A DNA stretch of 64,000 nt from positions 868,001-932,000 of the forward strand of contig NZ_FNKB01000001.1 of NCBI RefSeq assembly GCF_900102345.1, given 5' to 3'. A program made the position numbers and the translations under genes. Positions within the stretch are counted from its first letter, which is position 1, and the number at the start of each line of letters is the position of its first letter. Under the pieces are notes generated by a model, which worked only from the letters and a program-made list of their open reading frames with translations, had not been told where the DNA came from and ran no database searches. Shown here one piece after another: positions 51,971-60,219 of this stretch. Origin of the DNA: Leucobacter chromiiresistens. GTDB lineage: Bacteria > Actinomycetota > Actinomycetes > Actinomycetales > Microbacteriaceae.

Positions 51971-52896
51971 CCACACCGACCCCCACCACCGAGCAGCGCC
52001 CCGCTCCCGCCGGCTTCGAGCGCCCCCACGACTCGCTCCAACCGCACCCGGGCTGGTCGTTCCTGCGCTCGCGCCGCTGGTTCGGCTACTACGTCCTCCT
52101 CATCCTCTTCTGCGTCATCTGCGTCTGGCTCGCCGATTGGCAGTTCGACCGGCGAGCCGAGGCCCGAGCGGAGATCGCCCGCATCGACCAGAACTACGAC
52201 GCCCCGGCCATCGCGCTCGAGGAAGCCGTGCCCGACCCAGCGAGCTTCGACGAAGACACACTGAAATGGCAGACCGCCACCTTGCAGGGCGAGTACTTCG
52301 GCGCGCCTTTCCTCGCCCGCAACCGTCCAGGCCCCGAGGGGGTCGGTTCCCACCTTCTCCAAGCGCTGCGCACCGGTCAGGGGCTTGTCTTCATCGTCGA
52401 TCGCGGCTGGGTACCGGTGGACGGCAACGAGGCCAATACGGACACGGACTGGCTCGATCGCGTCCCGCTGGCCCCCACCGGGCCGGTCGGGGTCGATGTC
52501 CGGCTCCGTGCGAGCGAACCGCAGGTCGCCGGGCGCCTCTCCCAGGGCAGCACGGTCGCCAGCATCAATCTGCCCGAGCTCGCCCGAGTGGGCGGCTTCG
52601 ACGAGGCCTACACCGGGGCGTATGGCATGCTCATCCGCGAAACCCCCGACGCCGCAACCGGGGTGCTACCCGAGCCGCCCGAACGCGACGAAGGCCCCCA
52701 CCTCTCCTACGCGCTGCAGTGGTATGTGTTCATCCTCATCGCCGCCTTCGGTGTCGTCTACGCCGCCCGGCAGGAACATCGCGGATTGAACGCGGGCAGC
52801 GAAGCCGTCCTGCGGCAGCAGCGACGAGTCGCCGCACGCAAGGCTCAGCGCGGCACCACCGACGCCGAAGAGGAAGACGCCTTTCTTGATCAATAG
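51967..52896 (+). CDS. SURF1-family cytochrome oxidase assembly protein
   Basis: A 309-aa protein. Helix 1 at about 38-58 (WFGYYVLLILFCVICVWLADWQ), the SURF1 external domain with VFIVDRGWVPVDG, and helix 2 (YALQWYVFILIAAFGVVYAARQ). Aids heme/copper oxidase assembly, fitting the CtaG and copper genes around it. Confidence 0.9.
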   Translation: MTTPTPTTEQRPAPAGFERPHDSLQPHPGWSFLRSRRWFGYYVLLILFCVICVWLADWQFDRRAEARAEIARIDQNYDAPAIALEEAVPDPASFDEDTLKWQTATLQGEYFGAPFLARNRPGPEGVGSHLLQALRTGQGLVFIVDRGWVPVDGNEANTDTDWLDRVPLAPTGPVGVDVRLRASEPQVAGRLSQGSTVASINLPELARVGGFDEAYTGAYGMLIRETPDAATGVLPEPPERDEGPHLSYALQWYVFILIAAFGVVYAARQEHRGLNAGSEAVLRQQRRVAARKAQRGTTDAEEEDAFLDQ

Positions 52897-52958
52897 TGGT
52901 CGCGATCGGTCGCATACGCCGGAACATTGTCCCATTCCGGCCATCGAAAGGAGCAGGC

Positions 52959-53174
52959 GTGGAGATCGCCGTCTGGATCACGCAGCTGCTCATCATGTCC
53001 GCCCTGATCGCCGTCATCGGCGTCGCCGGCGTACCCCCGTGCGACGGGCGCGAGGACCCGACCGTGCGCGAGGAGTTCGACGACTTCGTCTACCGCTCGC
53101 GCAGACTCGGCTCACGCCTCAAGCGCCGATGGCGGCAGCGCGGCAAGCGGGAGAAACGGCCACCGCGCCGCTGA
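52959..53174 (+). CDS. Small membrane protein with basic tail
   Basis: 71 aa from GTG 52959 (GAAAGGAGCAGGC before it). One N-terminal helix (VWITQLLIMSALIAVIGVAG), an acidic linker and a strongly basic C-terminus. No family recognised. Confidence 0.5.
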   Translation: MEIAVWITQLLIMSALIAVIGVAGVPPCDGREDPTVREEFDDFVYRSRRLGSRLKRRWRQRGKREKRPPRR

Positions 53175-53285
53175 CGAGAGCCTGTTCGCGACAGTGAGCC
53201 GCCCCAGTCTCGTGCTTCGGCTCCTGGGGTGGCCAGTCGCTCGACGACATCCGCGCATCCCCACTGGCGAATGGCCGCCTGCCGC

Positions 53286-53642
53286 TTACCCCCAGATCAC
53301 CATCATGCGGTAGACCATGACGGCGACGGCGAAGTTCACGACGACGAGCACGAGGTTCGCGGTGTGTTTGCGGTCGACGAGCGCCCAGAACGCCGCCCCG
53401 AACGGGATGAGCAACGCAACGATGAGATACATCCAGAACTCGAGCGGATCACCCTCGGCGGGATGGCCCGCGCCCGGCTGCACGATACCGACGACGAGCT
53501 GCGCGATGAGCAGTACCCCGACGAGCAGGGTCGCCCCGAGCGTGTAGTCGTTCGGCCCGCGCTTGCGGGCGTACTCGACGATGCACACGAGCATCGCGAG
53601 CAGGGCGACGACGATCTGGGCGATGCCGAACCAGACGATCAT
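53286..53642 (-). CDS. Hypothetical four-helix membrane protein
   Basis: 118 aa from ATG 53642. Four predicted helices, with EYARKRGPNDYTLG in the first loop and DRKHTAN before the last helix. Convergent with the preceding gene. No function assigned. Confidence 0.6.
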   Translation of the reverse strand: MIVWFGIAQIVVALLAMLVCIVEYARKRGPNDYTLGATLLVGVLLIAQLVVGIVQPGAGHPAEGDPLEFWMYLIVALLIPFGAAFWALVDRKHTANLVLVVVNFAVAVMVYRMMVIWG

Positions 53643-53667
53643 GCGGCGGCAAGGGCGGGGTCGACGG

Positions 53668-54822
53668 TCACGGCTCAAGACTATTCTGGCGCTGCTGCGC
53701 ATTTGCCCCAGAGGAGGCTGGCGGCCCGCCGAGCCGGGAAAGCCGACCGATCAACGCTTCCAGCGGCCCCTGCCCGACCAGCAGACTCCACGCCACGGAG
53801 AGCCCCACCGTCGCAAGCGTGATCGGCAGGAAGGGGTCGAGGTCGCGGAAGGCATGCTCGTGCGCGGAGCCGAGCAGCATCGTCGACGCGACCGCCCACA
53901 CCACGATCTGCAGCACATAGGCCGTCAACGGCATCGACCCCACCGCCCGAAGCGGGAAGGTCAGCCAGGGCAACCTGCCGCCTGCGCACAGCAGCAGGCC
54001 CAGGCCGATCGCCGCGATCGCGAAGCCGCCGCTCCCGATCGCCTCGAGCACCCCGCTCGAATGCGGATCCGCCGTCCACCAGGCCTCGAGGAACGAGCGA
54101 TCAGCCGACTCGTCCGACGACGCCGGGCCGGGGGAGAGGCTGTACCCGACGACCGCCAGCAGCGTGCCGATACCGAGCGTCGCCCACTGCACCCGACGAG
54201 ACCGGAGCCCCGCGCGCGCGAGCCCGAGGCCGGCGAGCGTGAATGCGACCCACAGCGGAAACGGGTAGTTCCACCCGATGTACAGGCCGAGGAGCCAGCC
54301 CTCATAGCTCTCCCACCACGGCGAGGCGTTCGCCCTCACGACCAGGGGCGAGGCCACGAACGCGACGATCGCGGCCGCGAAGAAGAGCCGCGAGGCGCGC
54401 TGTGCAAGCAGGGGGAGCGCCAGCACGAAGATGACCGCATACGTCGGCAGGATAATCGCCGCCGGCACGTCGAGGCTGATGAGCAGCACGCCGAGCAGCC
54501 AGATCAGCAGGGCTCGGATCACCACCCTGAGCCTCGCACGGCCGAGACCGGCGCCCTGCGGGGGCGTCGAGCCGCCCGTGGACAGTCCGAGCGAGACACC
54601 GGCGAGCGTGGCGAAGAGGATCGAGGAGCGGCCGTTCACGATGGAGCCCCACGTCGACGGCTCCGTCCACGAGAGCGAGCCGAGCCAGAGCAGATGCGCC
54701 GCCAGCATCCCCATCACTGCGAGACCGCGGGCGAGGTCGACCCCCGCGACCCGGCCAGGCCCGTTCAGCCGATACCAGTTCTGCGCGATGCGACAGCGCA
54801 GCGGAGCCGTGACGGTGCCCAT
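53668..54822 (-). CDS. Membrane acetyltransferase-like protein (DUF1624/heparan N-acetyltransferase type)
   Basis: A 384-aa protein with about ten helices. GRVAGVDLARGLAVMGMLAAHL at the N-terminus and SSILFATLAGVSLGLSTGG are typical of DUF1624/DUF418-type acyltransferases. Follows the CDF gene by 31 bp on the same strand. Possible envelope modification; substrate unknown. Confidence 0.7.
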   Translation of the reverse strand: MGTVTAPLRCRIAQNWYRLNGPGRVAGVDLARGLAVMGMLAAHLLWLGSLSWTEPSTWGSIVNGRSSILFATLAGVSLGLSTGGSTPPQGAGLGRARLRVVIRALLIWLLGVLLISLDVPAAIILPTYAVIFVLALPLLAQRASRLFFAAAIVAFVASPLVVRANASPWWESYEGWLLGLYIGWNYPFPLWVAFTLAGLGLARAGLRSRRVQWATLGIGTLLAVVGYSLSPGPASSDESADRSFLEAWWTADPHSSGVLEAIGSGGFAIAAIGLGLLLCAGGRLPWLTFPLRAVGSMPLTAYVLQIVVWAVASTMLLGSAHEHAFRDLDPFLPITLATVGLSVAWSLLVGQGPLEALIGRLSRLGGPPASSGANAQQRQNSLEP

Positions 54823-54853
54823 CACGCTCCGCCGTCGCTCCCGCGCCGTCTGC

Positions 54854-55795
54854 TCATGGGTGCGTAACGCCCACCGGTTCGTCCTCGCTGATGTGCGCCG
54901 TCTCGATCTGGAAGGTCGAGTGGTTGACCGACACCTCGAAGTGCTCGGCCACGCACGCCTTCACCGCATGGAGCATCTCGGCCGCATGCCCATCGGTGAA
55001 GCACTCGTCCTCGACGACGACGTGGGCGGTGATCGTCGGCAGGCCGGTCGCGACCGTCGAGGCGTGCAGATCGTGCACATCCTTGACGTGCTCGAGTTCG
55101 AGGATGTGCGCCCGCACCGCGTCGAGATCGAGGCCCTTGGGGGTGAACTCCATGAGCACGCTCGTCGTCTCGCGCATCAGCTTGAAGGCGCGGGGCACGA
55201 TGAGCGCCGCGATGAAGAGGCCGGCGAGGGCATCGGCGCGCTGGAAACCAGTCATTGCGATCACGATCGCGGCGACGATCACGCCCAGGGAGCCGAGCGC
55301 GTCGTTGAGCACCTCGAGGAACGCGGCCCGCATGTTGAAGTTCGCGCCGCGGCTCGAGGAGAGGATGAGGATGGCGGTGATGTTCGCGACGAGGCCGACG
55401 ATGCCGAAGACCAGCAGCTCGGTCGCGGGCACCTCCGGCGGCTCGAAGAGGCGCCGGATGCCCTCGATGGCCGTGTAGAAGCCGACCACGAGCAGCAGCG
55501 TCGCCTGCCCGAGTGCGGCGATCACCTCGATGCGGCGGAACCCCCAAGTGCGCGTCGACGTTGCCGGCCGCAGCATCAGCGTCGCAGCGATCAGCGCGAC
55601 CAGCAGCCCCGAGGCGTCGGTGATGGCATGCGCGGTGTCAGTGAGCAGGGCGAGACTGCCGGTGATGACGGAGCCGACAGCCTGCGCCACGACAATCGTC
55701 GCGGTGATGCCGAAGGCGATCCAGAGCTTGCGACGGTAGTCGCCGGGCTGCCCCACCTCGGCCGCGCTCGGCCCGTGATCATGTCCTGCACCCAT
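54854..55795 (-). CDS. czcD: Cation diffusion facilitator (CzcD-like Zn/Cd/Co exporter)
   Basis: A 313-aa protein. Six helices with His-x3-Asp metal site in helix 2 (TDTAHAITDASG) and Asn-Asp in helix 5 (VLNDALGSLGVI), and a C-terminal cytosolic domain (about 210-313). N-terminal GAGHDHG is a His-containing cap. Start ATG 55795. Divergent from its ArsR regulator. Confidence 0.92.
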   Translation of the reverse strand: MGAGHDHGPSAAEVGQPGDYRRKLWIAFGITATIVVAQAVGSVITGSLALLTDTAHAITDASGLLVALIAATLMLRPATSTRTWGFRRIEVIAALGQATLLLVVGFYTAIEGIRRLFEPPEVPATELLVFGIVGLVANITAILILSSSRGANFNMRAAFLEVLNDALGSLGVIVAAIVIAMTGFQRADALAGLFIAALIVPRAFKLMRETTSVLMEFTPKGLDLDAVRAHILELEHVKDVHDLHASTVATGLPTITAHVVVEDECFTDGHAAEMLHAVKACVAEHFEVSVNHSTFQIETAHISEDEPVGVTHP

Positions 55796-55844
55796 TCGGG
55801 ATCTCCGTTCGTGTTCGATACCGGCCAATGCACTTCATTATATT

Positions 55845-55872
55845 GATAACATCGCCGTTTGACGATGTTATC
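55845..55872. promoter_or_regulatory. ArsR operator 1
   Basis: GATAACATCG (55845-55854) and CGATGTTATC (55863-55872) form a perfect 10-bp inverted repeat with an 8-bp centre, in the divergent promoter region of the CDF gene and arsR. Confidence 0.8.
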
Positions 55873-55924
55873 TTTCGTGGGTGGACTGCGGGCATCGCTG
55901 GCCTAGAGTGATTGCCGAATCGGA

Positions 55925-55947
55925 GATAACATCGTCACATGACGATG
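55925..55947. promoter_or_regulatory. ArsR operator 2, over the arsR start
   Basis: GATAACATCG (55925-55934), an 8-bp centre and CGATG (55943-55947) repeat operator 1, with the second half shortened by coding sequence. The arsR ATG 55939 lies inside it, so autoregulation is expected. Confidence 0.7.
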
Positions 55948-56319
55948 CAAGCCGAACGATCGCACGAGCTCCCGACAATCGCCGAAGCCGAGGCGCTCAC
56001 CTCCGCAGCGGCTCTCTTCCACAGCCTCGGAGACCCGTCCCGCCTGGTGATCCTGCAGCACCTGCAGCTCGGCGAGCACCGCGTAGTCGACCTAGTGAAG
56101 CACCTCGGGCTCTCCCAGAGCACCGTCTCCAAGCACCTCGCCTGCTTGAAAGACACCGGCATGGTCGTTTCGCGAGCGGTGGGTCGGGCCTCAATGTACT
56201 CCCTCGCGCATCCCGACGCCGTCGTCGCGATCCTCGCCGCGGCCGAGAAGATGCTCGCACTCACCGGAGACGCGGTGCGTCTGTGCCCCATGCATCATGA
56301 CGGCATCGGAGCTCACTGA
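55939..56319 (+). CDS. ArsR-family metal-sensing repressor
   Basis: A 126-aa winged-helix protein. HTH is LGLSQSTVSKHLACLKDTG (about 60-78). Candidate ligands include Cys in the recognition helix and the C-terminal CPMHHD. Divergent from the CDF exporter, so probably a Zn/Co/Cd sensor of CzrA/NmtR/CmtR type. ATG 55945 is an alternative start. Confidence 0.85.
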   Translation: MTMQAERSHELPTIAEAEALTSAAALFHSLGDPSRLVILQHLQLGEHRVVDLVKHLGLSQSTVSKHLACLKDTGMVVSRAVGRASMYSLAHPDAVVAILAAAEKMLALTGDAVRLCPMHHDGIGAH

Positions 56320-56332
56320 TCGGCCAGCGCGC

Positions 56333-56554
56333 TCACTGCGGCGGCTCCTCGGCAGGACCCGTCTCGGCGACCGCCGACGGCTGCTGCTTCGGCGGGAGAC
56401 CCGCCTTCGCCCGCTCCTCGTCCTCGATCTGCTTATAGACCCGGCGCTCCGTGCGATCGGCCCGCGAGATCGCACGGATCACGAACCAGAAGAAGGCGCC
56501 GATGATCACCGATGGGGTGAGCGACCAGAGCGCATTCGCCCACCATTTCTCCAT
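56333..56554 (-). CDS. Small membrane protein
   Basis: A 73-aa protein: one helix (SLTPSVIIGAFFWFVIRAI), then a charged tail (RADRTERRVYKQIEDEERAK) and Pro-rich end. This design is common among uncharacterised actinobacterial proteins. Confidence 0.55.
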   Translation of the reverse strand: MEKWWANALWSLTPSVIIGAFFWFVIRAISRADRTERRVYKQIEDEERAKAGLPPKQQPSAVAETGPAEEPPQ

Positions 56555-56598
56555 GCGCAGAGGCTACTGTTGCATGCTGTGAGAACGATCCACTAACT

Positions 56599-56611
56599 CG
56601 ACGAGATGTAG
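56599..56611. promoter_or_regulatory. BlaI-type operator of the repressor gene (diverged)
   Basis: CGACGAGATGTAG; its right half ATGTAG matches the two perfect palindromes at 57880 and 63909, its left half is degenerate. 29 bp before the BlaI ATG. Confidence 0.55.
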
Positions 56612-56639
56612 AGTTAAAAACCTGACAAGGAGGGACGAC

Positions 56640-57017
56640 ATGGCAGGGGCGCGCAAACGCAAATGGGGCGGGCTCGAAGACGAGGTCATGCAACGCCTCC
56701 ACGCCCAGGAATGGGCTGTGAGCGCACGCGAGCTGCAAGCCATGTTCAGCGAACCCGTGCCGGCCTACACGACCCTCATGACCGCCCTCACCCGCTTGGA
56801 GGGGAAAGGCCGCGTCGAACGGATCGGCGACTCCCCGCGCAAGATCAGCTTCCGCCCGCTGCGCTCGAGCGAAGAAGAAGCGAGCGAGACGATGACCTCG
56901 GCACTCGACCAGGCCGCCGACCGTCGGGCCGCCCTGCTCGCCTTCGCCGGCAACCTCGCCGACGACGACGTTACCGCGCTCATGGACGCCTTCGGCGGGG
57001 CGAAGCACGAAGCGTAG
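56640..57017 (+). CDS. BlaI/MecI/CopY-family repressor
   Basis: A 125-aa winged-helix protein: LEDEVMQRLHAQEWAVSARELQAMF and TTLMTALTRLEGKGRV are the family HTH and wing. The C-terminal dimerisation helix carries no Cys pair, unlike enterococcal CopY, so derepression by proteolysis through the adjacent M56 peptidase is plausible. AAGGAGGGACGAC precedes ATG. Confidence 0.9.
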   Translation: MAGARKRKWGGLEDEVMQRLHAQEWAVSARELQAMFSEPVPAYTTLMTALTRLEGKGRVERIGDSPRKISFRPLRSSEEEASETMTSALDQAADRRAALLAFAGNLADDDVTALMDAFGGAKHEA

Positions 57018-57024
57018 CCCGACC

Positions 57025-57840
57025 GTGTTGCTCCTCGCTCTCGTTCTCCTGGGCACGGCCGTCGCTCTCGCCGTGCTCTGCCCGCGTGTGCTCACCGTGG
57101 GACGCTGGCACCTCTTTCACCCCAGAGCCGCACTGACGGTCTGGTTCGGGTCGTTCGGCGTGGGCATCGTGACCGCCCTCGCCGGCATCGCCCTCGGCGT
57201 CGTCGCCGTCGAGTCGCTGCGGCACGCCTTCCCGCACACCACCAGCGTGACCGTGTCGGCGGCGATCTGGGTCGCTGCCGGGATCGCCGGCGTCATCCTC
57301 GTCTTCGCCTGTACCTTCGCGGGCTCGCTGCAGTCCCTCCGTCCGGCCTCCCACTCCCACGCGATCGCCTACGCCAGGGACGAGCACATCGGCTTCACCC
57401 TCGTCCGCTTCCACTCGGAGACTCCCGAAGCATATGCCGTCCCCGGCAGGAGACCCGAGATCTTCGTCTCCTCCGCCATGGAGCAGCTCCTCACCCGGCC
57501 GCAGCTGCAAGCCGTGCTCGCACACGAGTTCGCCCACCTGCGCCACCAGCACGGGCTCGCCATCCGCATCGCCCAACTCAACGCGCTCTTCCTGCCGGGT
57601 ACCCGTGCCAGCCGAGCGCTCGAGCGCGCCACCCGTGTGCAGATCGAGCTCGCCGCCGACGACGCCGCCGCCCGGCAGGTCGGCGCCGCGCACCTCGCGA
57701 ATGCGCTCATCGTTCTCGCGGCCGCAACCCAGGACGTCGGCATGACCCTCCGCGCCCAGCGCCTCACCCGGAAGCGCTGGCCGACCCCGCGGCGTCGTCG
57801 CATCCCGCAGGGTATGCACGCCGCCGCCCAGCTGCGCTGA
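57025..57840 (+). CDS. M56-family membrane metallopeptidase (BlaR1/MecR1-like)
   Basis: A 271-aa protein with about four helices and zinc site VLAHEFAHLRHQHG (HExxH). It has no C-terminal penicillin sensor, so the input is unknown. Follows the BlaI gene by 7 bp and probably cleaves it or another factor. Context suggests copper or envelope stress as signal. Confidence 0.85.
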   Translation: MLLLALVLLGTAVALAVLCPRVLTVGRWHLFHPRAALTVWFGSFGVGIVTALAGIALGVVAVESLRHAFPHTTSVTVSAAIWVAAGIAGVILVFACTFAGSLQSLRPASHSHAIAYARDEHIGFTLVRFHSETPEAYAVPGRRPEIFVSSAMEQLLTRPQLQAVLAHEFAHLRHQHGLAIRIAQLNALFLPGTRASRALERATRVQIELAADDAAARQVGAAHLANALIVLAAATQDVGMTLRAQRLTRKRWPTPRRRRIPQGMHAAAQLR

Positions 57841-57879
57841 TCCCGGCGCGCCGGCCGCTCGCGCCAAGCTCCCATACGT

Positions 57880-57892
57880 CTACATCTTGTAG
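57880..57892. promoter_or_regulatory. BlaI-type operator before the copper operon
   Basis: CTACATCTTGTAG, palindromic CTACA-N3-TGTAG, in the gap between the peptidase gene and copZ. Confidence 0.7.
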
Positions 57893-57928
57893 TCTTATAC
57901 GAGTATTCCGAGGAGAGGACGACGGGCG

Positions 57929-58162
57929 ATGGACGCGACTAGCAAGCAGGAGCTCACCGTCAGCGGCATGACCTGCGACCACTGCGCCCAGACGCTGACC
58001 ACGGCAGTCAGCGCGCTCAGCGGCGTCGACACCGTCGAGGTCGACGTGACCTCCGGGCGGGCGATCCTGCACGCCGCGCACCCCCTCAGCACCGATGCCC
58101 TCGCCGCGGCCGTCAGCGAGGCAGGCTTCGAACTCACCGCCGTCCGCGAGCGAGCACGATGA
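57929..58162 (+). CDS. copZ: CopZ-like heavy-metal-associated copper chaperone
   Basis: A 77-aa HMA domain: VSGMTCDHCAQTL with the metal-binding CxxC, and family length. Overlaps the CopD-CtaG gene by 4 bp. Carries Cu(I) to the CopA pump downstream. Confidence 0.92.
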   Translation: MDATSKQELTVSGMTCDHCAQTLTTAVSALSGVDTVEVDVTSGRAILHAAHPLSTDALAAAVSEAGFELTAVRERAR

Positions 58163-60219
58163 GCAGCAGCGCGATCCCGATCGCGCCCGCCGGGACACCG
58201 GGGGAGCGCCCACCACGTCGCACCGCCCTCGCTCCGGCGATCGTGGCACTTGGGATCATCGCGATCATTGTCCCCCCGATCATCGCCACACTCCGCATCG
58301 GACCGACCGCCTACGAGCAGATCTACCTCACCTTCCCCGGCTTCGACGTCGCCGTGCCGACCGCGTTCGGCCAGGGCCTCGGCGATCTCGCCGCCATGCT
58401 CACCCTCGGCGCCCTGCTGTACCTCCTGTTCTTCCGCGACGCCCGCGGCAAACAAGCCAAGCGGATCGAGCCGTGCCTCGAGCTCACCGTGCTGCGCATC
58501 GCCTCCGTCTCCTGGGCGATGGTGTCGGCCGCCATGGTGGTCTTCGAAGCGCTCGACAGCAGCGGCATGCCCTTCGCGCGCCTCAGCGAGCCGGGCGCAT
58601 TCGCGTTCCTCTACGAGACGAGCGCCTTCCCGCGCGCCTGGACGGTGTCCTTGCTCGCAGCCGTCATCACCTCGCTCGTCTGCCAGTTCGTCACCCGCTG
58701 GACAGGGCTCCTCATCCCACTCTGGGCAACCTGCTTCGGCATCCTCGCCCCCGTCGTCGTCGGGCAGATCCTCGTCGGCCCGAACCACGACCTCGGCAGC
58801 GACGCCGGCACCTACCAGACCCTCGCCACCGGCGCGGTCTTCGGCGTCATCATCATCGCCGCCATCCGCGCCGCGCAGGGCCGCAGGTTCGACCCGGTCA
58901 TCGTTACCCGACTCACCAGGTTCGTGCTCGTCGGCATCCCGCTGATCGTCGCCACCGACGTACTCTTGACCTGGTTCAAGCTCGCCGGATCTGGCCTCCT
59001 CGACTCCGAGACCGGGTGGCAGATCCTCGCCCGCTGGACATGCCTGGCACTCCTCATCGTCGCTCTGCTCGGCTGGCGCGCGGCGCAGCGCGCGAACCCG
59101 GCCCAGCCAGCGCTCCTACCGCCCGCCATCGCGACCCTCGCGATCACCGGCTGGATCGGGATCACCGCAGCGATGACGAGGATCCCGCCGCCCCACTACT
59201 TCCAGCCCACGACGATCTCGCAGGTGTTCCTCGGCTTCAACGTCGATGAGCCGCCGTCGCTGCTCGTCTGGTTCACACACTGGCGGCCCAACGTCCTCTT
59301 CATCGTGCTCGCGATCGCCGCCGTCGCCGCTTACCTCTGGGCCGTGCGCGTCCTGCGCAGACGCGGCGACACCTGGCCGCTTGGCCGCACGATCTCGTGG
59401 ATCGGCGGCTGGTGCGTCATCGTGTTCGCAACGAGCTCCGGCTTCGGGAAGTACTCGGCTCCCGACTTCGGCACGCACATGATCGTGCACATGAGCCTGA
59501 ACATGCTCGCCCCGATCCTTCTGGTGATGGGCGGCATCATCACCCTGCTGCTGCGCGCGACCCGCGCCGACCCGACGAGGCCCGCAGGCCTGCACCACTG
59601 GATCACCTGGGTGCTGCACTGGAAGGTGCTCCGCTTCGTCTTCAACCCGCTGTTCGTGTTCGCGCTCTTCGTCGGCTCCTACTACGGGCTCTACTTCACC
59701 GGAATCTTCGAAGAGGGCATGCGCTTCCACTGGGCACACCAGCTCATGAACATCCACTTCATCATCGCCGGATACCTCTTCTACGGGCTCGTGATCGGCG
59801 TCGACCGGCCGCCTCGACCCCTCCCGCACATCGGCAAACTCGGCTTCGTACTTGCAGCGATGCCGTTCCACGCCTTCTTCGGCGTGATCCTGATGATGGC
59901 CGACGGCGAGTGGATCGCAGAGAACTTCTACCTCTACTTCGGGCTGCCCTGGACAGACCTCCAAGCCTCCCAGTACCTCGGCGGCGGCGTCGCCTGGGCC
60001 GGCGGCGAGCTGCCGCTGCTGCTCGTCATCATTGCACTCGGCATCCAATGGTCGCGGCAGGACGCGAAGGAGGCCCGCCGCAAGGATCGGCACATGGACT
60101 CCGGCCGCGACGAGGAGTTCGACGACTACAACAAGATGCTCGAAACCCTCTCCAACCGACGCCAGGCCACCGGCCCCAGACGGCCCGCGCCCCAGAGCGA
60201 CGAGGAGCCCCAGCCGTGA
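58159..60219 (+). CDS. CopD-CtaG fusion membrane protein
   Basis: A 686-aa protein with two parts. The N-terminal about 380 residues are CopD-like (eight or so helices with MTRIPPPHYFQPT near the junction). The C-terminal part is a caa3_CtaG domain (GKYSAPDFGTHMIVHMSLNMLAP; HWAHQLMNIHFIIAGYLFY; QYLGGGVAWAGGELP). Typical actinobacterial copper resistance protein for copper transport across the membrane and handling outside. Confidence 0.92.
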   Translation: MSSSAIPIAPAGTPGERPPRRTALAPAIVALGIIAIIVPPIIATLRIGPTAYEQIYLTFPGFDVAVPTAFGQGLGDLAAMLTLGALLYLLFFRDARGKQAKRIEPCLELTVLRIASVSWAMVSAAMVVFEALDSSGMPFARLSEPGAFAFLYETSAFPRAWTVSLLAAVITSLVCQFVTRWTGLLIPLWATCFGILAPVVVGQILVGPNHDLGSDAGTYQTLATGAVFGVIIIAAIRAAQGRRFDPVIVTRLTRFVLVGIPLIVATDVLLTWFKLAGSGLLDSETGWQILARWTCLALLIVALLGWRAAQRANPAQPALLPPAIATLAITGWIGITAAMTRIPPPHYFQPTTISQVFLGFNVDEPPSLLVWFTHWRPNVLFIVLAIAAVAAYLWAVRVLRRRGDTWPLGRTISWIGGWCVIVFATSSGFGKYSAPDFGTHMIVHMSLNMLAPILLVMGGIITLLLRATRADPTRPAGLHHWITWVLHWKVLRFVFNPLFVFALFVGSYYGLYFTGIFEEGMRFHWAHQLMNIHFIIAGYLFYGLVIGVDRPPRPLPHIGKLGFVLAAMPFHAFFGVILMMADGEWIAENFYLYFGLPWTDLQASQYLGGGVAWAGGELPLLLVIIALGIQWSRQDAKEARRKDRHMDSGRDEEFDDYNKMLETLSNRRQATGPRRPAPQSDEEPQP

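Noticed and set aside
59397..60215. N-terminal extension of the copA frame by 273 codons
   Set aside because: Overlaps the CopD-CtaG gene in another frame; GTG 60216 begins directly before the HMA domain and overlaps the upstream stop.
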